DNA of 64,000 bases from Fibrobacter succinogenes (lineage in GTDB: Bacteria > Fibrobacterota > Fibrobacteria > Fibrobacterales > Fibrobacteraceae): NCBI GenBank assembly GCA_902771595.1, contig CACXXH010000028.1, positions 61,963 through 125,962 on the forward strand. The letters are read 5' to 3'. Positions 1 through 8,559 of this stretch are shown in pieces. Below the pieces are notes generated by a model, which was given only the letters and a program-made list of their open reading frames with translations, ran no database searches and was not told the DNA's origin. Within the stretch, counting starts at the first letter, position 1, and each line of letters starts with the position of its first letter. A program made the translations under genes and the position numbers.

Positions 1-675
1 AAGAAGCCTCCATCTTCGTGGTTTGCGACGGCAAGGACTACGTGATTCTCTCTTCTCACGGGTGGCATGGGCGCGTACAGCCCGGCTCCGGTGGTGACGG
101 ACGCTCTCCTCGACGAAGTGAAGAAGACGATTATCGAACCGACCCTCAAGGGCATGGCCGCCGAAGGCAAGCCTTACACGGGCGTTCTCTACGTGGGCAT
201 CATGGTGACCTCCAAGGGCCCGAAGGTCGTGGAATACAATTGCCGCCTCGGTGACCCCGAATGCCAGATTGTGCTCCCGCTCTATGACGGCGACGTGCTC
301 GCCTTGTTCGACGCTGCCGAAAAGGGTGAACTCGCCAAGCTCGGTGCCCCGAAGGCTCCGAAGGGCAGCTCCGCTATCGTCGTGCTCGCAAGCGCCGGCT
401 ATCCGGGCTCCTACGAAAAGGGCAAGGTCGTCACGGGTATCGAAGAAGCCGAAAAGAACGGCGCCCAGGTGCTCCATGCCGGTACCAAGATGGCTGACGG
501 CAAGCTCGTGACCAACGGTGGCCGCGTGTTTGGCGTGGTGGGCCACGGTGCAACGCTCCAGGAAGCCTTGAACATCGCTTACGAAGCCTGCGAAAAGGTT
601 CAGTTCGAAGGCAAGTTCTACCGCAAGGACATCGGCAAGAAGGGCCTTGCAAGACTCGCGAAGATGGCGAAATAA
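1..675 (+). pseudogene. purD: Phosphoribosylamine-glycine ligase (PurD), C-terminal part with an internal deletion/frameshift
   Basis: PurD joins glycine to phosphoribosylamine (GAR synthetase) in purine synthesis and has an ATP-grasp fold. The 5' end lies outside the window. Bases 3-56 encode a typical PurD stretch (EASIFVVCDGKDYVILSS), but the continuation TGGMGAYSPAPVVTD is read from base 58 in a different frame. The conserved segment that normally joins these parts (family motif SQDHKR...DTGPN, about 14 residues) is absent. From base 58 to the stop the reading is intact and shows ATP-grasp motifs such as VVEYNCRLGDPE. So the sequence has a deletion of roughly 40-45 bases that also shifts the frame. 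purE follows 11 bases later, as expected for a purine operon. Identification is sure; whether the lesion is biological or an assembly error cannot be told here. Confidence 0.85.
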
Positions 676-686
676 GAGGTAACAAA

Positions 687-1160
687 ATGGATTTGAAAGA
701 AAATGCAAAGGTCGGTATCGTTGCTGGTAGCAAGTCCGACCAGGAAACTGTAGACAAGATAACCGCCGTGCTCGACCAGTTCGGCATCGTGTGGGAATTC
801 AACATTCTCTCTGCTCACCGCACCCCGAACGCTACGGCAAAGTATGCCCGCGAAGCCGCCGGGCGAGGTCTCCAGGTCCTCATCGGTGTCGCAGGCCTCG
901 CTGCAGCCCTCCCGGGCGTGCTCGCAGGGCACACGATTCTTCCGGTCATTGGACTCCCCTGCGCCGGCGGCCCGCTCAACGGCGTCGATGCTCTGCACTC
1001 CATCGTGCAGATGCCCCCGGGAATCCCGGTGGCCACGGTCGGCATCGGTAACGGCAAGAATGCCGGTTACCTCGCCGCCCACATCGTCGCCATCGCAGAT
1101 CCCGCAGTCCGTGAAAAGCTCGTTGCCTACCGCAAGAGCCTCGGCGATATCGAAGGTTAA
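687..1160 (+). CDS. purE: N5-carboxyaminoimidazole ribonucleotide mutase (PurE, class I)
   Basis: PurE moves the carboxylate from N5-CAIR to C4, giving CAIR in de novo purine synthesis (cytosol). The 157-residue product has the usual length and the class I signatures: VGIVAGSKSD near the N-terminus, SAHRTP (around residues 44-49, catalytic His), GVAGLAAALPGVLAG and GNGKNAGYLA. The start ATG has a ribosome-binding site (GAGG) a few bases upstream. It lies 11 bases after purD, so the two probably share a transcript. PurK is not in the window. Confidence 0.96.
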   Translation: MDLKENAKVGIVAGSKSDQETVDKITAVLDQFGIVWEFNILSAHRTPNATAKYAREAAGRGLQVLIGVAGLAAALPGVLAGHTILPVIGLPCAGGPLNGVDALHSIVQMPPGIPVATVGIGNGKNAGYLAAHIVAIADPAVREKLVAYRKSLGDIEG

Positions 1161-1189
1161 TCCGCAAGATGTTTAGGGGATACATCAAG

Positions 1190-1957
1190 ATGAGCTCCAA
1201 GGTGGCCGCGCTCGTGGCTTTCCTTGTGGCTGTGTGTTTTGCCGGCGAGCCCAACTTGCCGGAGGTCCAGACTCCGTGGATGAAGGGCGAAAAACTGACC
1301 TTCAGTCTCGGTTGGGGCCCGATTACGGCTGGCGAGGCTACGCTCGAGGTGAAATCCCTGCCTGGCGGCAAGACGGAGTTCCTCACGTTCGCGCATGGGA
1401 ACAGCACCATTTCCCGAATCTACCCCGTGTTCGATACGGTCTATACCCGCGTCCGCAACAAGGGGCTCATGACGGAAGTCTTCCGCAAGAACCTCCACGA
1501 GGGAACTTTCCACAACACCTCCGTCATCCGGTTCGACCGCAAGGGCGAGAAGGCATGGCTCTCCGACACGGTGTTTACCGACATGAAGACCCGCAAGGTC
1601 AAGCGCTCCGCCGATACCGCGGTCACCATCCAGGGCGTGGAGCACAGCATTATGTCGGCGTTCTACTACGTGCGGACGATGCCTCTTACGGTGGGGGATA
1701 CCTCCCGTTTTTCGGCGGTGAGCGGCAAGAAGCGTTACGAACTTAAGGTGCTGGTTCACGGCAAGGAACAGCTGAAGACGGCTATCGGTACGGTGAATAC
1801 GGTCAAGATCGAACCCGTGCTCGACGGTGACGGCATTTTCAACTCCAAGGGCCGCATTTTCATCTGGTTGACCGAGGACGAACGGCGCATTCCGGTGCTC
1901 ATGGAGTGCGAAATTGCGCTCGGGTCCATCAAGGCGAAACTGAAAAAGGCAGAATAG
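1190..1957 (+). CDS. Secreted DUF3108-family protein
   Basis: The product has a Sec signal peptide (SSKVAALVAFLVAVCFAG) followed by a domain that reads like DUF3108, an envelope family of unknown function. The typical opening is present (PWMKGEKLTFSLGWGPITAG), followed by beta-rich sequence ending in a short basic tail (KAKLKKAE). An ATG at 1169 is also in frame, but the one at 1190 is better placed: it has AGGGGA about 9 bases upstream and puts the signal peptide at the very N-terminus. The gene begins 29 bases after purE and may be cotranscribed with it, although no functional link to purines is known. Probably periplasmic or outer-membrane associated. Confidence 0.7.
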   Translation: MSSKVAALVAFLVAVCFAGEPNLPEVQTPWMKGEKLTFSLGWGPITAGEATLEVKSLPGGKTEFLTFAHGNSTISRIYPVFDTVYTRVRNKGLMTEVFRKNLHEGTFHNTSVIRFDRKGEKAWLSDTVFTDMKTRKVKRSADTAVTIQGVEHSIMSAFYYVRTMPLTVGDTSRFSAVSGKKRYELKVLVHGKEQLKTAIGTVNTVKIEPVLDGDGIFNSKGRIFIWLTEDERRIPVLMECEIALGSIKAKLKKAE

Positions 1958-2010
1958 TGTGCGAAATGGCATGAAAAACGAAAGATTAAGCAAGTTTTAC
2001 ATCTTTGTGT

Positions 2011-2039
2011 TTGGAAAAAATGCCGATAATAAGTTATAT
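2011..2039 (+). promoter_or_regulatory. Sigma-70-type promoter
   Basis: TTGGAA at 2011-2016 and TTATAT at 2034-2039 are separated by 17 bases. They lie about 33 bases before the ATG of the acidic outer-membrane protein at 2072. Read by eye only. Confidence 0.5.
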
Positions 2040-2071
2040 TCCAAAGGTGATTTCATAATCCGAGGCTTTTA

Positions 2072-3046
2072 ATGTTTAAAAAAGTGATTTTGTTGCTGTG
2101 TGTGCTCTGCCTCATGGCGTGGGCTGGCAAGCCCAAAGCTAAGGCTGTTAGCAAACCTAAGCCCAAGGCCGTAGTTGAAGATGAATTTGATGAGAGTGGC
2201 TTTGAGTCTGCTCCGTCTGCGGAAGATTCTGCCGATTCTGATGACGATGAGGATGGCGAAGGTGCCGACCCCGATGATTCGTCTTTGAGCGCTTCCCAGA
2301 GGCAGGATATGGCTGCCCGCAAGAAGTTCGAAGAGGAACAGCGCCTGGACGAATACGCGAACTCGCTTCGTCGTCGTAACTGGCTCAAGGACCGTCTGAT
2401 TTTCCAGGTCGGTATGGGTTCCCGCTACCCGTTCATGGGTGAAACCGGTATGGGTATGGGCTTCGGTATCGGTGCCGAATACATCACCCGCTGGGGCTTG
2501 GCCCTCTATGGTTCGGGCGGTATGCTTTTCCCGGGTACAGACACTGACTACCCGGAGGATGTCGGCGATTTCAAGGGCATCAAGCTCGAAGGCGGCTATG
2601 GTTACAAGGTCGGCTTGAACTACTACCTGTTCCCCAAGAACCCGCTCCACTTGGGCATATCCGCCTCTTATGGTACGGTCTACTTCGACCACCACGTGGA
2701 ACCGAATGCCGAAAACGTTCGTCCGCTCATCACGGTCGATGGCTTCCAGTTCGATGTTTTGATTACCTACCTCACGAACGAATGGTACTACCTGCAGTTC
2801 TCCGTGGGTATGTACTACGCTCCTGCGCTTGCCAAGAATACTCCGGAAGAGAACCCGAGCCTGCGTTACCAGTCTACGGGTAGCTCCAAGATTATCTCCG
2901 CCGTGGTTAGCGATGATAATGCTAAGGGCATGGACAAGACGGGCATCGTTTTCGGCATAGCCATCGGTTACGCCCTGCCGGAACTCTTCCCGGACGATAC
3001 CGAAAAGCGCCGTCGCCAGCGTGAAAAGGAACGCGAACGTAAGTAA
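2072..3046 (+). CDS. Outer-membrane beta-barrel-like protein with acidic N-terminal linker
   Basis: The 324-residue product starts with a signal peptide (FKKVILLLCVLCLMAWAG). A Lys/Pro/Ala stretch follows, then a strongly acidic low-complexity linker (residues ~40-75, rich in Asp, Glu and Ser), then a helical basic patch. From about residue 105 alternating aromatic and glycine segments (MGSRYPFMGETGMGMGFGIG, GWGLALYGSGG-type strands) suggest a small beta-barrel. The tail is very basic (KRRRQREKERERK), which would sit in the periplasm. I recognise no named family. It has its own promoter and is followed by a terminator, so it is probably monocistronic. Confidence 0.65.
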   Translation: MFKKVILLLCVLCLMAWAGKPKAKAVSKPKPKAVVEDEFDESGFESAPSAEDSADSDDDEDGEGADPDDSSLSASQRQDMAARKKFEEEQRLDEYANSLRRRNWLKDRLIFQVGMGSRYPFMGETGMGMGFGIGAEYITRWGLALYGSGGMLFPGTDTDYPEDVGDFKGIKLEGGYGYKVGLNYYLFPKNPLHLGISASYGTVYFDHHVEPNAENVRPLITVDGFQFDVLITYLTNEWYYLQFSVGMYYAPALAKNTPEENPSLRYQSTGSSKIISAVVSDDNAKGMDKTGIVFGIAIGYALPELFPDDTEKRRRQREKERERK

Positions 3047-3070
3047 TCGCAACCTGAATTTTCTGGTTTT

Positions 3071-3099
3071 AGAAAGCTCGCTCTATGCGGGCTTTCTTT
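3071..3099 (+). terminator. Rho-independent terminator
   Basis: The stem AGAAAGCTCGC / GCGGGCTTTCT (one G-U pair) with loop TCTAT is followed by T-rich sequence. It lies 24 bases after the acidic outer-membrane protein gene. Confidence 0.75.
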
Positions 3100-3138
3100 G
3101 TATATGGCACTTGCGACACGCTTGACCCCCTGCTTTTT

Positions 3139-3166
3139 CTAGTAACTAGTAACTAGCAACTAGTAA
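3139..3166 (+). repeat. Heptanucleotide tandem array (4 units)
   Basis: Four contiguous 7-base units CTAGTAA, CTAGTAA, CTAGCAA, CTAGTAA lie 21 bases upstream of the glgE start. Related arrays occur at 46259-46286, 47677-47711, 47750-47784 and 50106-50147. Confidence 0.8.
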
Positions 3167-3187
3167 CTTTTTTAACTTTGTGCCACT

Positions 3188-4918
3188 ATGGCAACAATTC
3201 CTACTCTCAAAGAAAATCTCGTTATCGAGAATATCCGCCCGAGCATCGAGGGCGGGCGTTTCATGATCAAGCGTGAACCCGGCGACTCCGTGACTCTCCA
3301 GGCCGACATTTTCCGCCACAGCCACGAGAAGTACGACGCCGCGATTTTCTACCGCCACGTGAGCAAGAAGAAGTGGGAAACGGCCCCCATGCATTTTGTG
3401 GACAACGACCTCTGGGAAGGCACGTTCACCGTCAACAGCATCGGCTACTACGAATACAAGATTTGCGCCTGGACCAAGGAGCCCAAGGACGTCCCGACGG
3501 AAAGCCCCGTGATGAAGCTCCGCGTGGATCCGTCGTACAGCCGTATCGGCACATGGTACGAGATGTGGCCCAAGAGCCAGGGTACCGACCCCAAGAAGAG
3601 CGCCACATGGAAGGACTGCGAAAACCAGCTCGACTACATCGCTGACCTCGGCTTCGATACCGTTTACCTGGTGCCCATCCATCCGATTGGCGTCACCAAC
3701 CGCAAGGGGGCGAACAATGCCCTGCATGCCAAGGTCGACAAGAAGGGTAATCCGCTTGAACCGGGATGCCCGTATGCCGTGGGCAACAAGCACGGCGGCC
3801 ATTACGACGTGGACCCGGAACTCGGTACCATGAAGGACTTTGAGCATTTCGCAAAAACCGCGCGCAGCAAGGGCCTCCGCCTCGCGCTCGATATCGCGCT
3901 CAACTGCAGCCCGGACCACCCTTACGTGAAGAGCCATCCGGAATGGTTCTACCACGAACCCGACGGCAGCATCAAGTTTGCCGAGAACCCGCCCAAGAAG
4001 TACGAGGACATCTACCCGTTCGATTACTACAACGAGAACTACAAGGCGTTGTGGAAGGAAATCGAGAACATCATCCTGTTCTGGGCCGACAAGGGCATCG
4101 AAATTTTCCGTATCGACAACCCGCATACCAAGCCGTTCCCGTTCTGGGAATGGCTCATCGCCGACGTGAAGGAAAAGCGCCCGGAACTCGTGTTCCTCGC
4201 CGAAGCCTTCACCCGTCCGAAGATGATGCATCGCCTGGCCAAGTCGGGTTTCGACATGAGCTACACGTATTTCGCCTGGCGCTCCGCCAAGTGGGAATTC
4301 GAACAGTACCTGAAGGAACTCACGCAGAGCGACGCGAAGGAATACATGCGTGGCATTTTCTTCCCGACGACGCCGGACATCTTCCCCAAGTACCTCGCTT
4401 ACAAGGGCCCGAACGCCTTCAAGCAGCGCTACTTCCTCGCGGGTACGCTTAGCAGCCTCACGGGCATGTACAACGGCTACGAGCTGTGCGAAAATATCCC
4501 CTCGCCGGTCAAGGAAGAACTCGCCGACAGCGAAAAGTACCAGTACAAGGTCCACAACTGGAAGGGCCCGGGTATCCAGGACTTCGTGCGCCGCGTGAAC
4601 ACCGCCCGCCTGGAGCATGTGGCCCTGCAGGAATACGACAACCTCGAATTCCATTATTGCGCCAACGACCAGCTGATGGTATACTCCAAGAAGACTGGCG
4701 ACGACGTGATCCTCTGCGTTTGCAACATGGACATGGACAACGTGCAGGAAGGCATGGTGGAACTCGACATGGGCAAGCTCGGGCTCGCGCCGGATTCGTT
4801 CTATTTCTTGAAGGACCTGATTACCGACGAGAGTTTCGTGTGGCGTGGCAACCGCAACTTTGTGCGTCTTGACCCCGCGAAGGCCCCCGGCCACCTGCTC
4901 GTGCTCAAGAAGATCTAG
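3188..4918 (+). CDS. glgE: Alpha-1,4-glucan:maltose-1-phosphate maltosyltransferase (GlgE, GH13_3), compact form
   Basis: GlgE transfers maltosyl units from maltose 1-phosphate to alpha-1,4-glucan, or runs in reverse with phosphate. The 576-residue protein opens with the typical N-domain (VIENIRPSIEGGRF, residues ~12-25). The GH13 barrel follows with the family blocks TVYLVPIHPIGVTNRKG, SPDHPYVKSHPEWF, AENPPKKYEDIYPFDYYNE, FRIDNPHTKPFPFWEW (nucleophile Asp310) and FLAEAFTRPKMM (acid/base Glu339). The sequence passes from the N-domain (about residue 115) straight into TWYEMWPKSQG, so the helical insert of about 80-100 residues present in the longer ~660-residue actinobacterial enzymes is missing. 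No treS or maltokinase gene is adjacent. Two more alpha-glucan genes lie near 47-50 kb. Fibrobacter is known to make maltodextrin 1-phosphate, so the phosphorolytic direction is an attractive but unproved role. Confidence 0.93.
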   Translation: MATIPTLKENLVIENIRPSIEGGRFMIKREPGDSVTLQADIFRHSHEKYDAAIFYRHVSKKKWETAPMHFVDNDLWEGTFTVNSIGYYEYKICAWTKEPKDVPTESPVMKLRVDPSYSRIGTWYEMWPKSQGTDPKKSATWKDCENQLDYIADLGFDTVYLVPIHPIGVTNRKGANNALHAKVDKKGNPLEPGCPYAVGNKHGGHYDVDPELGTMKDFEHFAKTARSKGLRLALDIALNCSPDHPYVKSHPEWFYHEPDGSIKFAENPPKKYEDIYPFDYYNENYKALWKEIENIILFWADKGIEIFRIDNPHTKPFPFWEWLIADVKEKRPELVFLAEAFTRPKMMHRLAKSGFDMSYTYFAWRSAKWEFEQYLKELTQSDAKEYMRGIFFPTTPDIFPKYLAYKGPNAFKQRYFLAGTLSSLTGMYNGYELCENIPSPVKEELADSEKYQYKVHNWKGPGIQDFVRRVNTARLEHVALQEYDNLEFHYCANDQLMVYSKKTGDDVILCVCNMDMDNVQEGMVELDMGKLGLAPDSFYFLKDLITDESFVWRGNRNFVRLDPAKAPGHLLVLKKI

Positions 4919-4924
4919 GCCCGA

Positions 4925-5081
4925 ATGTCACCCTGAGGACGCTCAGGGTCAGAAAGCTTAAATCCGATGCTGGCCTGCATCAGCATGACTATCGGGATGT
5001 CACCCTGAGGACTGTCATCCTGACGCAGGTCAGGACAGGGTCAGAAAGTTTATATCCGATGCTGACCTGCGTCAGCATGAC
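4925..5081. repeat. Two-copy palindromic intergenic repeat
   Basis: Two related copies (about 4925-4989 and 4997-5081) each start with ATGTCACCCTGAGGAC, contain GGGTCAGAAAG and end in an imperfect palindrome of the type GATGCTG...CAGCATGAC. A partial third palindromic half follows (CAGGGTCAGCATGAC). This looks like a REP/BIME-like dispersed repeat. It lies between converging genes. Confidence 0.6.
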
Positions 5082-5114
5082 GGCAGGGTCAGCATGACAT
5101 GAGACTGCATAAAG

Positions 5115-5144
5115 AAAAAGCCGCGCTTTGTCGCACGGCTTTTT
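5115..5144. terminator. Bidirectional terminator between converging genes
   Basis: AAAAAGCCG at 5115-5123 pairs with CGGCTTTTT at 5136-5144, giving an A-tract on one side and a T-tract on the other. It can serve both glgE (plus) and the lipoprotein gene ending at 5164 (minus). Confidence 0.75.
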
Positions 5145-5163
5145 GTGTATTACCAAAGAAATG

Positions 5164-5952
5164 CTAGAACAAGAACGTCTTCCCGAGGGATGCTACGAAG
5201 GAGGCGTTCGAGTTCGTGAACACGCTCCCGTGGAATCCGCTCGGGTGGAAGTACGAAATCCCCAGCTGGGAGTTCCATTCCTTCACGTTCTTGGCGAACG
5301 TGATGGCGTATTCTATCGAAACTGCGCCCGCGCTCCCTTTCTCGCCGAAGCGGGGGCCGAGCCATGCGGAAGCGGTAGGCCTCCAGTCGTACCTTCCGTC
5401 GACGTTCTCGACGAGGCGAAGCGTTTCCAGGCGGTCGCGCTTGCTTTCGTAATCACCGCCGCCTTGGTAGAATTGCAGTCCGCCTGCGGCTCCCGCGAAG
5501 AAGTGGCTGCCGAAGTTGATTTCCGCGCCCGCGAGGATGCGTTCCTGAATGTTCCAGAAGGTGTAGTTCTCGTCGCCTTCGTCGCTTGCGAGCCATTCGT
5601 TGTACGTGCGGCTGCAGGGGGTGTCGTTGCAGCCGAACTGTAGCGTGCCGGCATACCCTGCGACCGATGCACTTACGAACAGCGGGGAGAGCGCCCCAGC
5701 GGGATGGAACCCGAGGGTGGCCGCGCCACCGCCTGCGTTCACCTGCTCCACGTTGAAGCCGGTGGAACCGAAGGTACCGAACACGTCGAGCGAGGCGCTG
5801 ACCTGCTTTTCGCCGTCCGGAGTCGATTTCGGCTGGTGGGCCGTCGTCATCGGGGCGGATCCCATGGACTGTAACGAGGGGGCGATGCACCCTGTGGTGG
5901 TGAGGAGTACGGCCCCTGCGATAAGGAGAAGCGGAAGATTCTTTGTTCTCAT
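5164..5952 (-). CDS. Outer-membrane lipoprotein, beta-barrel-like, unknown function
   Basis: Starting at the ATG at 5952, the 262-residue product has a lipoprotein signal peptide with lipobox LTTTGC (Cys around residue 21). A Ser/Pro-rich linker is followed by glycine- and aromatic-rich strands (e.g. GSHFFAGAAGGLQFYQGG, SAGAVSIEYAITFAKNV), and the protein ends in Phe (LGKTFLF), as do many outer-membrane beta proteins. A longer frame begins at 5988, but its extra 12 residues would precede the signal peptide. The only extra Cys pair is in GCNDTPCSR. No family recognised. It converges on glgE and shares its terminator. Confidence 0.65.
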   Translation of the reverse strand: MRTKNLPLLLIAGAVLLTTTGCIAPSLQSMGSAPMTTAHQPKSTPDGEKQVSASLDVFGTFGSTGFNVEQVNAGGGAATLGFHPAGALSPLFVSASVAGYAGTLQFGCNDTPCSRTYNEWLASDEGDENYTFWNIQERILAGAEINFGSHFFAGAAGGLQFYQGGGDYESKRDRLETLRLVENVDGRYDWRPTASAWLGPRFGEKGSAGAVSIEYAITFAKNVKEWNSQLGISYFHPSGFHGSVFTNSNASFVASLGKTFLF

Positions 5953-6038
5953 TTTGATATTCCTTGGCTGGGAAGGTCCCCAGCACATTGTGTATAAATT
6001 GAAAATTATGTTATTCTACATTCTGCGTCAATGGGTGC

Positions 6039-8558
6039 CTATTGCAGCTTTATTGAGCGTATTGTACAGGTTTCGTTCGCGCTTAGGGCCTGCAAAGTCA
6101 AGCGTGACGCGGAAAAGCCGTTGCCGGCGGTGACATCGGTGTTCACGATATCCCTAAACGGTAAAACTTTGTTAACAATCGCATTTTGCATAGAGTTGTT
6201 ACCAAGATTGACTTTTCCGTGCGAATTTGTACCAAAATAGATCTCGCTGTTCCTGCAGGTGGACCCGAGGTATTCCACGTTCAGTTCCTTGTAATTGTCG
6301 AACGAGAAGGTGCCTTCGAAATCGAGGTGTATGCCCGCATACCGCTCCTTGAAGGCGAATTCGGTCGCGCTCTCGTTCCCGATTTTTACCTGCTTTATCG
6401 TGGTGGAGGCGTTCCAGTTGACCGTCTTGTAGCTGGACGGGAAAAGGCTTGCGCTTGCGATGCCCGCGGGCTTCTTGTCGAATGTCTTGAATGTGGTCAG
6501 GAGCCTCGGGCGGCGCATGGTGATGGTTGCTCCGTTCGAATTGAGCACCAGACGGAACCAGCGGTATTTCGCCATTGCGCCCTTTGCGGTGGGCATCTGC
6601 CAGCGGATTGTATGGAAAAACCCGTCCTGCGGGACTTTTACTTCGTCGAGTTGCACCTGGCCGCCTCCGTTCCGGCCCGGGGTAAGCAGGAGTTCCGCCT
6701 TCATCCAGTTGCCCTTCGGGTTGGTCGCCCGGATTTCCGTCTCGAAAATGGCGCCTTCGGGCACGTCCTTCGCATTGTCGACCAGGGCCACGCGCTGCCA
6801 TCCGGAGGGGAGCGTGAAGGTCGCCTCCGCATCGTTTTCGGTAGCGCCGCTGTTGTAGTCGTAACGGATGTAGCCGAATTTTTTTGTCTGCAACACGCCG
6901 CCGTTCGCAATCAGCTCGGGCATGGCGGAACGGTCCATGCAGCTCGTCGTGGGCGAAAACATGCCGGTGAGTTTCACGTTGCGGAATTCTCCGTTTGCGC
7001 TGTTGTAGTCGACTTTCGCCAGCTCGCAGAACAGGCGCCAGATTTCGGTCTGCATGCCCTTGAGAACGGTGCTGTCTACGCTGCCGTCCTTGTTGACGGG
7101 CGATTCGATGTGCCTCCCGCTGATGGGTTCGCTGTACCGGGGGTGCGTCGGGTCGACTGCGTACACGGCCTTCGCGGTGGATCGGTTGCCCGGATTTTCG
7201 AACGGGAAGCCTTCGTAAGTGGTGCTGGCCGCGCAGTTCGAACGTATGGAAAGGTCGCCGCCGCATTGCAGGTCCATGGCGCTCGCCGTCGGTATGAACG
7301 TGCTGAAACCCTGGTAGAGCGAGTCCTCTTCCCATGCGTTCGTGAATTTGATGGTGTAGAGTGCGAGCCCGAATGGCTTGATGGTGTAGGAGAGGTCGTC
7401 GGGAATGGCTTCGAGCATGCCTTCGCGCAGCGATTTGTACATGGTTCTCGCGAAGGGGTAGGTGCTTCCCTGGATAAAGTCGAGTTGCGCTTTCCCCGTG
7501 GGATCGGCCGTCTCGTTAGAGCTCAGGTATTCGTAGACGTGGTTGTGCGAAAAGCTCTCGGATTCCTTGCTGGAGGGCCTCATGGAACTTTCGGCGTGTC
7601 CCCAGACTTCGCCGTCCCGGCGTGCGGAACGGTTCAGGCTGTAGTACACCGACGCGTGCTGCGGCTCTTTTCCCTTCATCTGGCCCTGCGCAAGCAGAAC
7701 CGCCGGGAATCCCTTGTAGTTTGCCGCCTTCCGGTATTCGCCGAAGAGGAACCGTTCCTTTCCGGTCTTTACCTCGTACGTGTCGTTTCCCGCTTGCGTA
7801 TCGTAGAGCAGCAAATCGCGTGCCCCCGGGCTCGAAATCAGGTCGTAGAACGCTTCCGCCGAAGCGACGCCCGCCTTGTTCGCCCAGAAATCGATGGTGG
7901 AAATGAGCCCGCGCGGCATCACCGCACCTTGGTGCGGCGAGTCTAGCGAAGCGTAGAATCGCACTGGCGCGTCGAGCGCCTTTCGCGAAGAATCGTACAG
8001 GTACGCGCCGTAGCGCCCGATGATGCCGCCCTGGCTTATCCCGAGCACGACAAAGCCGTCTTCGCGCTTGTTCGGGAACGAAATGGCCGCATTGTCATTC
8101 AAGAAGCGCAGCAGGCTGGCGAAAGCCTTCGCGTTTGTTTCTAGCGGTGTTCTCACCGTCTGCGCGAACTGCACGAGTACGGGCGTGTACCCGAGATTCT
8201 GGAGTATTTCGGGAATGCCGAAAGCCTCGGTCTCTTCCTGGAGCTGGTCGAGTGTCCTGGCCTCGTCGGTACTCAGGTGGATTCCGTCGATGATGAAAAA
8301 CGGCCGGCTGAGTGCAATCTTGAACGCTGCCGCCTCGTCAACCACGGGGTCGATTACTCTGAACCGGACTATTGCCGGTTCCTGGGATGTCGTGGTATTC
8401 CCGTCCCTCATGGCACAGGTTGCGTGTTGAACGCCGGATGTCGAAATGCATGGGCTGGTGCCTCCCAAGATGAAAAGATGCAGGTCGTACGATGTGGCGT
8501 GCGCTCCGGAAACAAGGGCGAAGCATGCCGCCGAAACGAGATGTGCGAACGATTTCAT
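6039..8558 (-). CDS. Secreted alpha/beta-hydrolase (PGAP1/lipase-like esterase) with C-terminal accessory domains
   Basis: The 839-residue product has a Sec signal peptide (FAHLVSAACFALVSGAHA). The alpha/beta-hydrolase region spans roughly residues 25-330, with nucleophile elbow GISQGG (Ser175) and the block ASLDSPHQGA. That block parallels TLDSPHEGTG in the hydrolases at 16.6-33 kb, so all four belong to one broad lipase/PGAP1-like group. The C-terminal half is beta-rich and resembles carbohydrate-binding or adhesive modules (e.g. TIRWQMPTAKGAMAKYRWFR), followed by a final Cys-containing domain. Substrate unknown: an acyl ester of lipid or plant polymer is possible. The start codon overlaps the region just after the upstream gene (8560-9846), so the two form an operon. 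Confidence 0.65.
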   Translation of the reverse strand: MKSFAHLVSAACFALVSGAHATSYDLHLFILGGTSPCISTSGVQHATCAMRDGNTTTSQEPAIVRFRVIDPVVDEAAAFKIALSRPFFIIDGIHLSTDEARTLDQLQEETEAFGIPEILQNLGYTPVLVQFAQTVRTPLETNAKAFASLLRFLNDNAAISFPNKREDGFVVLGISQGGIIGRYGAYLYDSSRKALDAPVRFYASLDSPHQGAVMPRGLISTIDFWANKAGVASAEAFYDLISSPGARDLLLYDTQAGNDTYEVKTGKERFLFGEYRKAANYKGFPAVLLAQGQMKGKEPQHASVYYSLNRSARRDGEVWGHAESSMRPSSKESESFSHNHVYEYLSSNETADPTGKAQLDFIQGSTYPFARTMYKSLREGMLEAIPDDLSYTIKPFGLALYTIKFTNAWEEDSLYQGFSTFIPTASAMDLQCGGDLSIRSNCAASTTYEGFPFENPGNRSTAKAVYAVDPTHPRYSEPISGRHIESPVNKDGSVDSTVLKGMQTEIWRLFCELAKVDYNSANGEFRNVKLTGMFSPTTSCMDRSAMPELIANGGVLQTKKFGYIRYDYNSGATENDAEATFTLPSGWQRVALVDNAKDVPEGAIFETEIRATNPKGNWMKAELLLTPGRNGGGQVQLDEVKVPQDGFFHTIRWQMPTAKGAMAKYRWFRLVLNSNGATITMRRPRLLTTFKTFDKKPAGIASASLFPSSYKTVNWNASTTIKQVKIGNESATEFAFKERYAGIHLDFEGTFSFDNYKELNVEYLGSTCRNSEIYFGTNSHGKVNLGNNSMQNAIVNKVLPFRDIVNTDVTAGNGFSASRLTLQALSANETCTIRSIKLQ

Positions 8559-8559
8559 G

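Noticed and set aside
5128..5643. 171-codon frame opposite the lipoprotein at 5164-5952
   Set aside because: Shadow frame with no motif; the minus-strand gene has a lipobox and signal peptide.
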